34,800 bases of DNA from JAJDIA01 sp031555145. Its GTDB lineage: Bacteria; Bacteroidota; Bacteroidia; Bacteroidales; Tannerellaceae. Every line of letters begins with the position of its first letter. Positions within the stretch are counted from its first letter, which is position 1. The stretch spans positions 1-34,800 of the forward strand of contig JAVBUR010000104.1 of assembly GCA_031555145.1 (NCBI GenBank), written 5' to 3'. This document shows positions 1 to 7,746 of the stretch, piece by piece. The position numbers and the translations under genes are program-made. The notes under the pieces are model-generated. The model worked only from the letters and a program-made list of their open reading frames with translations, had not been told where the DNA came from and searched no databases.

Positions 1-94
1 GAAACTTTCAGTTTCATAGGGTGAAACTCCGAGTTCCAAACGGTGAAACAGACAGTTTCAATAGGTGAAACAAACAGTTTCATCCTAATGAAAC
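1..94. repeat. Tandem array of alternating TGAAAC / GTTTCA half-sites, 11-bp spacing
   Basis: GAAAC or TGAAAC lies at 1, 22, 44, 66 and 89. Its reverse complement GTTTCA lies at 11, 33 (as GTTCCA), 55 and 77. A half-site therefore occurs every 11 bp in alternating orientation, giving a 22-bp repeat unit of about four and a half copies, each unit a small palindrome GAAAC-N5-GTTTC. The array is cut by the left window edge, so its full size is unknown. It ends about 115 bases before the fimbrial promoter. One half-site per helical turn suggests a binding array for a protein, but a dispersed repeat family with no regulatory role is equally possible. Confidence 0.85.
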
Positions 95-210
95 TATTGC
101 TGGTAGCCGTGTCGTTGCAAAATAGCTTCAGATTCGGACAGATATGAAGCAAACAGAACAGCCTGACAGTTCTCTATGAGACTGCCCAGTCTATTTTCTG
201 CTGAAAAAGA

Positions 211-239
211 TTGCCGGAATAGAAAATACAGTATATTTG
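211..239 (+). promoter_or_regulatory. Bacteroidota-type promoter of the fimbrial operon
   Basis: A TTG at 211-213 is followed after 18 bases by TATATTTG at 232-239, which fits the -33/-7 consensus of the Bacteroidota primary sigma factor. Transcription should begin near 245, leaving an untranslated leader of roughly 90 bases that is A-rich before the first gene. Just upstream, AGACTGCCCAGTCT (about 180-193) is a perfect short palindrome that could be an operator. Apart from the array at 1-94, I see no gene between 95 and 338. Confidence 0.6.
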
Positions 240-338
240 CGGTGATTTGAGGGACCAAATGTAAAAAATAACAAACAAACGAAAAAAGCCACCCCGTTTT
301 AGAACAAACTCGTACACAGATTGTTATAAGTGCCGATA

Positions 339-974
339 ATGAAACTACTTATACAAATTGCCTTATTGTTGCTCATCGTATGTTTTTCCACAGTGGAAAA
401 TGTGATGGGTCAGACAGCAAGCCATACGTATGTAGTACCGGAAACAACAACCCAACAGCCAGTGTATCCCATAACAGTAAAGACAAATGTGCTTTTCGAC
501 CTTGCAGGTGTTCCGAACCTCGGTGTGGAACTACCGGTGGGGCGTCATTTCTCCGCAGGCGTGGATGTGGCGTATGCCGACTGGCAATACAATAAAGAAT
601 ATACATTGCAGACTTCGCAGATAAATCTCGATGTCAACTACTGGTTCAATCCCCGCCAAAAGGTGATGAGCGGTTGGTTTGCAGGTGCATATGCTCTTTA
701 CTCCGGTCCGTTCGATGTGCAATGGAAAGATGGGTATCAGGGCAATAACCTGTTTACAGCGGGTATCTCCGCCGGGTATTCCCTGCCCCTGTCCACGTAT
801 TTCGCAGTAGAGCTGGCCGTGGCTGGCGGATATGTTTATTCGTCGGAAGTAAGACATTACCACCTCGAAAACAAACACCCGGTCTGGCAGGAGACCCGCT
901 ATAATTTCAGCACATTGTCGCTCACCAAGCTACAGGTGAACCTCGTCTGGCACTTTAACATCCAACGTAACTGA
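339..974 (+). CDS. DUF3575 domain protein, fimbrial-operon outer-membrane barrel
   Basis: The protein has 211 residues. The ATG at 339 begins a clear signal peptide (MKLLIQIALLLLIVCF, cleavage probably near VMGQ at 25-28); a GTG at 330 is possible but adds nothing. The mature part has alternating aromatic and glycine-rich strands (for example LGVELPVGRHFSAGVDVAYA, SAGYSLPLSTYFAVELAVAG) and ends in WHFNIQRN, as expected for a small outer-membrane beta-barrel. DUF3575 proteins are commonly the first gene of Bacteroidales fimbrillin operons, which is its position here, one base before the next gene. Its role is not established; a pilus-associated barrel or assembly aid is an inference from context. 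Confidence 0.82.
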   Translation: MKLLIQIALLLLIVCFSTVENVMGQTASHTYVVPETTTQQPVYPITVKTNVLFDLAGVPNLGVELPVGRHFSAGVDVAYADWQYNKEYTLQTSQINLDVNYWFNPRQKVMSGWFAGAYALYSGPFDVQWKDGYQGNNLFTAGISAGYSLPLSTYFAVELAVAGGYVYSSEVRHYHLENKHPVWQETRYNFSTLSLTKLQVNLVWHFNIQRN

Positions 975-975
975 T

Positions 976-2061
976 ATGCGAAGCGCCCTACTCCTCCTGT
1001 CCGCCCTCTGGCTGCTGGCCGGTTGCGATAATCAGCAACAGGACTTGTATGCGGTTTCCCACCCCCTACTCTACATTGAAAGCGACTGGCAACCGACACT
1101 CCATAAGGCCGATATGTCGCAGAATGCCACGGCGCTCTTCTACCGCGACGGCCAGGTGGCTGCCAAAGAATACTTTTTCAAGCCTAACAGCATCACGACA
1201 AAGGTGACGGCTGGCCAATACGACATCCTCCTCTTCAACGGACTGATGTATACGCCCGAGCAGACACACCTCGACGATATCTTTTTCCGCGGCACCGACC
1301 GCATAGAGACCTTCGAAGCCTGCGCCAAGGAGGTGACCCCCAGCAAACGCCTGCTGAAACAAGACGGCGAATACCTCGCCAGCACCGAAATGGAGGCCCT
1401 CACCGCCTACCGCTTGCAGTTCGATGTGAAAGGCGACAATAGCTATTACGCCAAATATCACGACGGACGGAAAACCGGACTCGAAATTACCGACTATATA
1501 GAAGATAGCATCGCCGTTGTTCCCCGCCTGGTCACCTACGAAGTGCAGATCGTGGTCAACCTCACCAACCCGTCCAGCGCCGCCGTTGCCAACGGCATCC
1601 TACGTGGCTTTGCCGGCTCGGTGTTTATGGCTTCGCGACGACCGTCGTCAATGAACGTCTCCTTCCAGGTGAAGCTCAACAACCTGCGGATCACTAACGT
1701 CGGCACGCCCGGCAGCACGTCCGACCCCGAGACCGGCACCATCGAGTCGCCCGTCTTCCTCACCTTCGGCCCGCCGGTCGACCAACCCGACCGCCGCTAT
1801 GAGTTGCTGGTCAGCATCATCCTCAAAGATGGCTCCACGGTAGAAAAGACTTACGATATTACCGACCAGATCATCCCGGTTATCGAAGAGATCAAAAAGA
1901 ACCTCGAAGCAGATATCCCCATACAAATCAAACTCGACATCCCGATCAACATCTCCCTCGACCTACCTGTCATTAAAGGTGGCGGCGGCGAAGGCTCAGG
2001 TGGCATCGGCGTCGGCGACTGGGGCGAAGATGAAATTATAAAGTTCCCCGTTTTTAAGTAA
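976..2061 (+). CDS. DUF5119/FimB-like fimbrial lipoprotein, probable pilus anchor
   Basis: The protein has 361 residues with a lipoprotein signal (WLLAGC, lipidated Cys17). The start ATG follows the previous stop by one base, so translation is probably coupled. The sequence just after the signal (SHPLLYIESDWQP) resembles the start of DUF5119 proteins, which pair with DUF3575 in Bacteroidales fimbrial operons. It lacks the T-K/R-A/G/S processing motif found in all five following subunits, which suits a terminal anchor subunit that does not need trimming. The C-terminal 30 residues hold a Gly-rich run (GGGGEGSGGIGVGDWG). The gene is more GC-rich than the following fimbrillin gene. The anchor role is inferred by comparison with FimB/Mfa2. 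Confidence 0.7.
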   Translation: MRSALLLLSALWLLAGCDNQQQDLYAVSHPLLYIESDWQPTLHKADMSQNATALFYRDGQVAAKEYFFKPNSITTKVTAGQYDILLFNGLMYTPEQTHLDDIFFRGTDRIETFEACAKEVTPSKRLLKQDGEYLASTEMEALTAYRLQFDVKGDNSYYAKYHDGRKTGLEITDYIEDSIAVVPRLVTYEVQIVVNLTNPSSAAVANGILRGFAGSVFMASRRPSSMNVSFQVKLNNLRITNVGTPGSTSDPETGTIESPVFLTFGPPVDQPDRRYELLVSIILKDGSTVEKTYDITDQIIPVIEEIKKNLEADIPIQIKLDIPINISLDLPVIKGGGGEGSGGIGVGDWGEDEIIKFPVFK

Positions 2062-2174
2062 CCCTATATATAAACAATTAAAAAAGGAAAAGAAAACAGA
2101 CAGTGTTTTTATCTCAAGAAAAAGCAAGCAATTAGACTCAAGAAAAAAATTAAAAACTATTTATTATTACTAAA
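2062..2174 (+). promoter_or_regulatory. A-rich intercistronic leader with an 11-bp direct repeat
   Basis: This 113-base gap is by far the longest before a subunit gene in the operon. It is strongly A-rich, which favours translation initiation in Bacteroidota, and contains CTCAAGAAAAA twice (2113-2123 and 2137-2147). I see no convincing TAnnTTTG box, so an internal promoter is not supported. It may be a translational enhancer for the next gene. Confidence 0.4.
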
Positions 2175-3899
2175 ATGAAAATCAAACTCTTGGGGGCTGC
2201 AGCACTCTCCCTGCTCTTTGTAGCAACAAGCTGCGACAATGAAATCGTTGAAAAAGCCAATGTAAAAAACGACAACTCCATCAAGTTCCAAACCGTGCTA
2301 GGGAAGCAAACGAAGGCGACTGAGATGGATCTGGCGGGGTTGCAGGGTGCAGCAAAAGATGCGGGTACCGCTATTCCGGTAAAGGCATTTGCAACAGGGA
2401 AAAATATCGCATTTAACACGTTTGGATTGTACTGGAATAACACTAATTGGGTATACGCTGAATCTGGAAGTGAGATTACCCAACCTGGTTATATAATTGA
2501 CTATTATGCCTGGTATCCGAATCCGAGTCCCCTTACAGAAACATCCCATGGTATCACTAATGCTTTTAGCGTTAGTACAGATGGCAAGGGTACATTTGGC
2601 TACACCGTACTTTCAACCTCTGCTTTACAAGAAGATTTGATCGCAGCATTCAAATCAACTGCTGACGAAAATGTTTCTTTGGATTTCAACCACCTTCTGT
2701 CTCAGGTAAACTTTGCTATTCAAGGAGTTGAAAACGTGAAGATTGAAATCACAGGCATTAAAGTTAACGATGTCATGAGTGTTAACACTTATACATTTAA
2801 TACGAATAAATGGGGAGATACACCTACAACAGCAGTCACTTATGATTACAGTGCGTTTGTTAATGGAACAGAGACTGCTCCTACTGATTATACAACTAAC
2901 GGCACAGCCGCACAAACAATCTTACACATGGGTAATAATGGCAACGAGCATTCTCGCAACAACGCCTTGATGCTGATGCCGCAACAGTTCAAAGATGGAG
3001 ACAAAGCCAACTTCAGTTTCAACTATAAGTTGAAAGATATGAATGGTAATTCATTAGGTGAAGGCTCATCTTTTGCTAACCTTAGCGGTCTCAATACTAA
3101 CTGGGAAATGGGAATTCGTTACATTTACGTAATCGACTTCTCTTCCTATGTCGTTGGTGGCCCGATCAAATTCACAGTAAAAGTTAATCCTTGGGAAGAT
3201 AACAAAGACGGAGATGGTAAAGAAGACCCTATTGAAGTCCCGACTAAGACAAAGGCTAATGCTATCACTATTGATGCTACTTATGTTTCAACAAATAACA
3301 ATATGAAAGGTGCTATTGAGGCCGCCATCAGCACACACTCAGGAAGCAAAGCCTCTTTCAACACCTTGAAAGAGTTCCCGATCACTGTATCTGAAGATCT
3401 TGACGCAACCCTCGCATTTGATTTAGCGAACAATTATGCTAACTTTGAAATAGGAGACAAAATCGTTATCACCTTTAATGGAAGTTATGACAGCTATTTA
3501 GACACCAAACCAACGAGCATTGGAGACGAGTGGAATTATGTAGCAGCAAGCAACGTTGTCACATTGACCAAAAGATCAAATGTTGCTCCTACAGTAAATG
3601 CCACTGCTGCAACAAAAGAAGCTATCGAAGTGGCCATTGCTGCACAACTCCTAGTTAAAACGAATACTGGAACATCTTATTACAAGGTATTCCCGATTAC
3701 AGTAACCGGTAAGATCGGGACTAATATTAATGATTTGGCTATTATCGATGTTGTCCCCAAGTTCATACAAGGTGACAAAATCACAATCACCTTTAAGGAT
3801 GAAATATCAGTTACTTCAACCAATATTTCATTAGCAGATGAAACCATTTGGGGTCCTACATCATACAATAATAATACCATCACCTATACAAAAAAATAA
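2175..3899 (+). CDS. Fimbrillin-family lipoprotein with two C-terminal repeat domains, candidate main shaft subunit
   Basis: The protein has 574 residues with a lipoprotein signal (LFVATSC, Cys20). Residues about 35-350 look like an Mfa-like/fimbrillin domain, starting with a first strand that ends in the motif TKA (46-48), the kind of site trimmed by trypsin-like proteases in type V pilin maturation. Residues about 360-465 and 468-574 are two diverged copies of one module, recognised by FPITV, GDKIVITF versus GDKITITF, and a Trp near the end. The gene is clearly more AT-rich than the genes on both sides, has its own long A-rich leader, and is followed by a strong stem-loop; together these hint at higher or separate expression and at a diversified or acquired allele. 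That it is the major shaft subunit is an inference. Confidence 0.82.
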   Translation: MKIKLLGAAALSLLFVATSCDNEIVEKANVKNDNSIKFQTVLGKQTKATEMDLAGLQGAAKDAGTAIPVKAFATGKNIAFNTFGLYWNNTNWVYAESGSEITQPGYIIDYYAWYPNPSPLTETSHGITNAFSVSTDGKGTFGYTVLSTSALQEDLIAAFKSTADENVSLDFNHLLSQVNFAIQGVENVKIEITGIKVNDVMSVNTYTFNTNKWGDTPTTAVTYDYSAFVNGTETAPTDYTTNGTAAQTILHMGNNGNEHSRNNALMLMPQQFKDGDKANFSFNYKLKDMNGNSLGEGSSFANLSGLNTNWEMGIRYIYVIDFSSYVVGGPIKFTVKVNPWEDNKDGDGKEDPIEVPTKTKANAITIDATYVSTNNNMKGAIEAAISTHSGSKASFNTLKEFPITVSEDLDATLAFDLANNYANFEIGDKIVITFNGSYDSYLDTKPTSIGDEWNYVAASNVVTLTKRSNVAPTVNATAATKEAIEVAIAAQLLVKTNTGTSYYKVFPITVTGKIGTNINDLAIIDVVPKFIQGDKITITFKDEISVTSTNISLADETIWGPTSYNNNTITYTKK

Positions 3900-3918
3900 C
3901 CCCTAACAACTTTCCATA

Positions 3919-3948
3919 GGCCGGGCGGGCTTGACCGCCCTCCCGGTC
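3919..3948 (+). promoter_or_regulatory. GC-rich intercistronic stem-loop after the candidate main fimbrillin gene
   Basis: The arm 3919-3930 pairs with 3937-3948 over 12 positions, with one G-U pair and one C-U mismatch, around a 6-base loop. It starts 20 bases after the stop codon. No T-run follows, so it is not a standard terminator; an RNA stability or processing element that favours the upstream message is more likely. Confidence 0.6.
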
Positions 3949-3976
3949 ACAATTGTTTCACACAATCGACCTTACG

Positions 3977-5443
3977 ATGGTTTTACGAACTTGGATAACG
4001 ACTTTACTGGTTTCATGCCTCTGCTTTTCCTGCTCGGAGGAGGTGATTGAGAGAGGGGGCGAACGCGCCTCTACGATCTCTTTTGCCACTATCCTGACGA
4101 AGGGGGATCCGATTCAGGATGCCAAAGACTTGGCGAAAGCAGGCGGCTTTCATGTCTGGGCGCTTCGTGGCGAGACTACTGCCCCCTTGATGAAACGACT
4201 GCTGGTCACCAGCACCGACGAAGCAAAGACTTGGGGATACGGCGAGCCGATAGACTGGCCGACAGGCGACGTATCGTTTTATGCCTACGCTCCGGCAGGC
4301 AGTGTCACCGTTATGGAGACCGCTACGGAAGCATCTCCGGGCAGTATTCCCAATATCATCTACACTGCCCCCGCCGACATCCTCAAGCAACGCGACCTAC
4401 TGATGGCCGCCAATACAGTGCTGGGTTCTTCCTCCGGTGCCAACTCAACCGTCACACTTGCGTTCAACCACGCCTTGTCGCGCATCCAATTCACAGCCAT
4501 GAATGCCGAAACGAACGACCGTACAACGAAGGTCAAGAAGATCGAACTCCGCAACATCTACAGCAAAGGCACTACCCCGCTGAATCAGGCAGCATGGACG
4601 GCAGACACCACTACCCCCCTCACCTATACGCTTGAGATCGGCAAGGGACTGGCTGACCAGACGTTGCCCAATACAGTAGATGAGACAAGTACTCCGATAG
4701 ATATCTCCGTCGACACCAGCCCGCTCCTCCTGCTTCCGCAAGCAATCAACTCCCGCAGCGCCGAAGTGTCCAAGGCTGAAATGGCCGTCACCCTCCTGAT
4801 CAACGGCGGCGAGGTAACCTATACCGCTCCCCTTCCCTCCCCCGACAACTGGGAAGCAGGCAAATCGTATACCTATCAGATCATCGTTGGACAGGACGAG
4901 ATCCAGGTGATTCAGATAGGCGCCGGTACGACACTTACCCCTTGGAGCTCGGGGATTATTATTCAGTCGATCCTGATGCCTTCAGCTACTAATTGGGATA
5001 AGATAGAGACAGGAACTGTAACTATAACAGAGTCGCGTTTCATGGCCGGGCTGGACAACCTGAATACCCTGCGAGGTTCACCCACCGCCAAGAACTACTC
5101 ATGGTTCAACTACAAGTACTTCGGCCTCTATGCGACGAACAGTATATACGGCAACCTCACTCTGACAATACCTAAAGATCATAACTTCACAAAGGGCGAC
5201 GTACTTATCTTCGACTTTAAAAAAAGGGTGGAGAACTGGAGGAAGTATAAGGATGTTAACGATGGGAACAAGGAGAAACCCTATACCGTAACAGTTGAAT
5301 GGGATTCATCTGACCAGTGGGAGTTATCCAGATCCTATCAATCAGTCGACGGTATCACCGGCGCCTCTACGGATATTCCCTTAAACTACATCACTGCTCC
5401 GGGATCGATCATATTGAAAAGTACCAAAGAACTAGTACCATGA
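3977..5443 (+). CDS. Fimbrillin-family lipoprotein with C-terminal extension
   Basis: The protein has 488 residues from the ATG at 3977, chosen over an upstream TTG at 3953 because the signal peptide begins there (MVLRTWITTLLVSCLCFSC, Cys19). The fimbrillin-like domain opens with ISFATILTKG, carrying the TKG version of the basic processing motif (41-43). Residues about 328-488 form an extra C-terminal module containing FTKGDVLIFDFKKRV, which resembles the GDKIVITF core of the repeats in the preceding protein. The stop codon overlaps the next start (ATGA), so translation is coupled. A minor or accessory pilus subunit is likely; the exact position in the fibre cannot be told from sequence. Confidence 0.78.
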   Translation: MVLRTWITTLLVSCLCFSCSEEVIERGGERASTISFATILTKGDPIQDAKDLAKAGGFHVWALRGETTAPLMKRLLVTSTDEAKTWGYGEPIDWPTGDVSFYAYAPAGSVTVMETATEASPGSIPNIIYTAPADILKQRDLLMAANTVLGSSSGANSTVTLAFNHALSRIQFTAMNAETNDRTTKVKKIELRNIYSKGTTPLNQAAWTADTTTPLTYTLEIGKGLADQTLPNTVDETSTPIDISVDTSPLLLLPQAINSRSAEVSKAEMAVTLLINGGEVTYTAPLPSPDNWEAGKSYTYQIIVGQDEIQVIQIGAGTTLTPWSSGIIIQSILMPSATNWDKIETGTVTITESRFMAGLDNLNTLRGSPTAKNYSWFNYKYFGLYATNSIYGNLTLTIPKDHNFTKGDVLIFDFKKRVENWRKYKDVNDGNKEKPYTVTVEWDSSDQWELSRSYQSVDGITGASTDIPLNYITAPGSIILKSTKELVP

Positions 5444-6522
5444 AACGGACTACCTCACATATCACATTCCTCCTTTGTGGCATGCTTTGCTTGTTAGCGG
5501 CCTGCGACAAAGAACCTCAGGTACCGGATGTAGTTCCGAGAACGGAGACGAAGCCGACAGCCATCTCCTTCCAGGTAAGCGAACTGGTAACCCGCTCGGC
5601 CATTGATTCTACGAAGCATATCCTGTCACTCGGCTTGTTTGGCTACTCCACCGGAACAAAAGCGTTCGACCTCACAGCCTTGGAAGACCGTCTGCCCAAT
5701 CTGATCTACAATCAGTCGGCAACAAGAGAGTCTGCAAAGAATAACGGCTCGGCAGAAAACCCCAATCCCTGGACCTACTCCCCCCCGGCATACTGGCCGG
5801 CAGACGAGTCGATCAAGAACTCGTTCTTTGCCTATTCGCCCCACTCGTCAAAGTTTGCAGCGGGTGTGGATTTCAGCATCTCGGCCCAGACGGATACGGG
5901 CTATCCCAAACTGAGATATGGTGTACCGGAAATCGTAGCCGACCAGGTAGACATTCTGTATGCTACCCCTGTGACAGATGTGAACCGAACCCTCAACAAT
6001 GATGGTACCGTAAATTATCAGATGAAGCACGCTCTCACCTGGCTGATTTTTGTGGCAATGCCTGAATCAGATCACACGGATGATAACGTAGCCATCAAAT
6101 CGCTGCGCTTTGTGATTCAAAATCTAGTGACAAAAGCCGAACTGAGTCTGGGCACAGGCAAGTGGAAAAACCTGGAAAGTTCTACGGAGGCTGAATATGA
6201 ATTTGATTTGTTACCCGACTCGATAGCGGCGAATAAGATAAGCATGATCACTCCCTCCTCCAGCCACCTGATGATTATTCCGCAGGATATCACGCAGAAA
6301 GCTAACCCTTCGGCCATCGAGATAGTGTTTGCCGTCAGTCACGACCCGAATGAATATTTCTACGCCATTCCTTTCCCCGACACCAAGTTGTCGCAAGGCA
6401 GTGCATCGCTCTACCTGATACGGCTCTCTACAACCGGAGCCAGGCTGGAGTTTGTAGGGACGAACACGATTGAGACATGGAAGACAGATGGTACCACGGT
6501 AAAAGATATAGAAGTCTATTAA
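5440..6522 (+). CDS. Fimbrillin-family lipoprotein, accessory pilus subunit
   Basis: The protein has 360 residues. The ATG at 5440 overlaps the previous stop codon by four bases and starts a good lipoprotein signal (MLCLLAAC, Cys22). The first predicted strand (TAISFQVSELVTRSA) carries the basic motif TRS at 51-53. Further fimbrillin-type features are PPAYWPADESIKNSFFAYSP at about residues 115-134 and the HALTWLIFVA strand that typically follows the first half of these beta-sandwich proteins. There is no C-terminal extension of the kind seen in the two upstream subunits. It is probably exported to the outer membrane and built into the pilus as an accessory subunit. Confidence 0.78.
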   Translation: MKRTTSHITFLLCGMLCLLAACDKEPQVPDVVPRTETKPTAISFQVSELVTRSAIDSTKHILSLGLFGYSTGTKAFDLTALEDRLPNLIYNQSATRESAKNNGSAENPNPWTYSPPAYWPADESIKNSFFAYSPHSSKFAAGVDFSISAQTDTGYPKLRYGVPEIVADQVDILYATPVTDVNRTLNNDGTVNYQMKHALTWLIFVAMPESDHTDDNVAIKSLRFVIQNLVTKAELSLGTGKWKNLESSTEAEYEFDLLPDSIAANKISMITPSSSHLMIIPQDITQKANPSAIEIVFAVSHDPNEYFYAIPFPDTKLSQGSASLYLIRLSTTGARLEFVGTNTIETWKTDGTTVKDIEVY

Positions 6523-6531
6523 ACAACCCCT

Positions 6532-7737
6532 ATGCAATATAAACACATACATATCAGCTGGATGATGGTCATCACCTCCGCCCTGTGCTGCGGATGCGAT
6601 ACCGATAGTACGCCACGCCCGGTTAATCAGCGAGAAGTGATGATGAACGGGGTCATCGGAGCAGCCACCAAAGCACCGATTGACCCGGAAACTACCGGGC
6701 TCCCGTCCAAACAGCTAACGATCGGTATCCTTACGAGCGACTATTACCTGCCGGATACCGAAGATGCATTCAAACCCGAACTGCTGAAGGATGAAGACTG
6801 GGGGATGTACACCTATCTGGACAGGGGATACTTTGGAGGTCCCGGCCTGGGTGCAATCAATATAACCAATGGCGAAATCAAATACACCAGCGCCGATGGT
6901 AATATCATCCAGAATGTACTTTATGACGAGTCAGGCATGTACTATGTCCTGCGCCTGATCTATCCCTATACATACACATACCTGGACAATAACACACCGA
7001 AAGAGACAACCGCTCAGCTTTCCCTTGCCTCCAATGGTTCACGCGTGTTCTTTGATATTGACGGCAGCCAGGATGTGATGTCGACTAACGTGGGATGGGG
7101 GAATATGGACTATGATTGGGTTACGACAAGTACAGCAACTGATCCAAACGATAGTGAAACCAACTATGAAGGTTTCACATTCAGCCATCACTTAGTCAAA
7201 CTCGACATTCGTTTACTTGCCGAAGCAGGTACTTTCATCGCAAAAGAAGAAGGTGAATATAACATATACGGAGCAATCGAATCAGTAGAGTTGATCAACC
7301 AACCCAATCAGGTGACACTTGATCTGACTACTAACCTACTTTCGGCATCCAGTTCACTGGTGAGTACGTATCCTATATTTTCCTATGATACAGATGGAAA
7401 GGCAACAGATATACCGATAAAAACGTCGGTTAATTTATCAAAGAATGAAACCGGTACCCTCTATGGTTATGTAATGGCGCTCCCCGCGCAAAAATACACC
7501 TTTAAGGTAGTGACTGGATCGAGAAAGAGTTTCTATATCAATGCCTATATTAAAGAAATGTATGATGTTGAAGTTCCTAAAGAAGGAAGTGAGACCGAAA
7601 CAACCACCGTCCAGGTAGAAGGCGGCGCCAAACCCGGCACCATCTACCCGCTCACCTTCAAATTCCTTGCTTCGGAAGAAGTGGGTCTGGAGGCCGATAA
7701 AGCCAAAGAATGGTGGTTTGATTCCGTATTTAACTAA
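6532..7737 (+). CDS. Fimbrillin-family lipoprotein, accessory pilus subunit
   Basis: The protein has 401 residues and starts nine bases after the preceding stop. The signal peptide is less typical (SWMMVITSALCCGC, lipid on about Cys22). The motif TKA occurs at 46-48 (VIGAATKAPI). The central part is Tyr-rich and contains GFTFSHHLVKLDIRLLAEAG, the conserved 'hydrophobic strand after a His' region of fimbrillins. It probably forms a two-domain beta-sandwich subunit near the distal end of the fibre, as the gene lies directly before the tip-like gene, but that order is inferred from gene order only. Confidence 0.75.
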   Translation: MQYKHIHISWMMVITSALCCGCDTDSTPRPVNQREVMMNGVIGAATKAPIDPETTGLPSKQLTIGILTSDYYLPDTEDAFKPELLKDEDWGMYTYLDRGYFGGPGLGAINITNGEIKYTSADGNIIQNVLYDESGMYYVLRLIYPYTYTYLDNNTPKETTAQLSLASNGSRVFFDIDGSQDVMSTNVGWGNMDYDWVTTSTATDPNDSETNYEGFTFSHHLVKLDIRLLAEAGTFIAKEEGEYNIYGAIESVELINQPNQVTLDLTTNLLSASSSLVSTYPIFSYDTDGKATDIPIKTSVNLSKNETGTLYGYVMALPAQKYTFKVVTGSRKSFYINAYIKEMYDVEVPKEGSETETTTVQVEGGAKPGTIYPLTFKFLASEEVGLEADKAKEWWFDSVFN

Positions 7738-7746
7738 TAAACACGC

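Noticed and set aside
1..94. CRISPR array
   Set aside because: The repeat unit is only 22 bp with 5-base spacers inside and between palindromes; there are no spacers of 30 bp or more and no cas genes.
88..147. 19-codon frame MKLLLVAVSLQNSFRFGQI resembling a cut signal peptide
   Set aside because: It is too short, its start codon is part of the last array half-site, and it ends before the operon promoter with no sign of expression.
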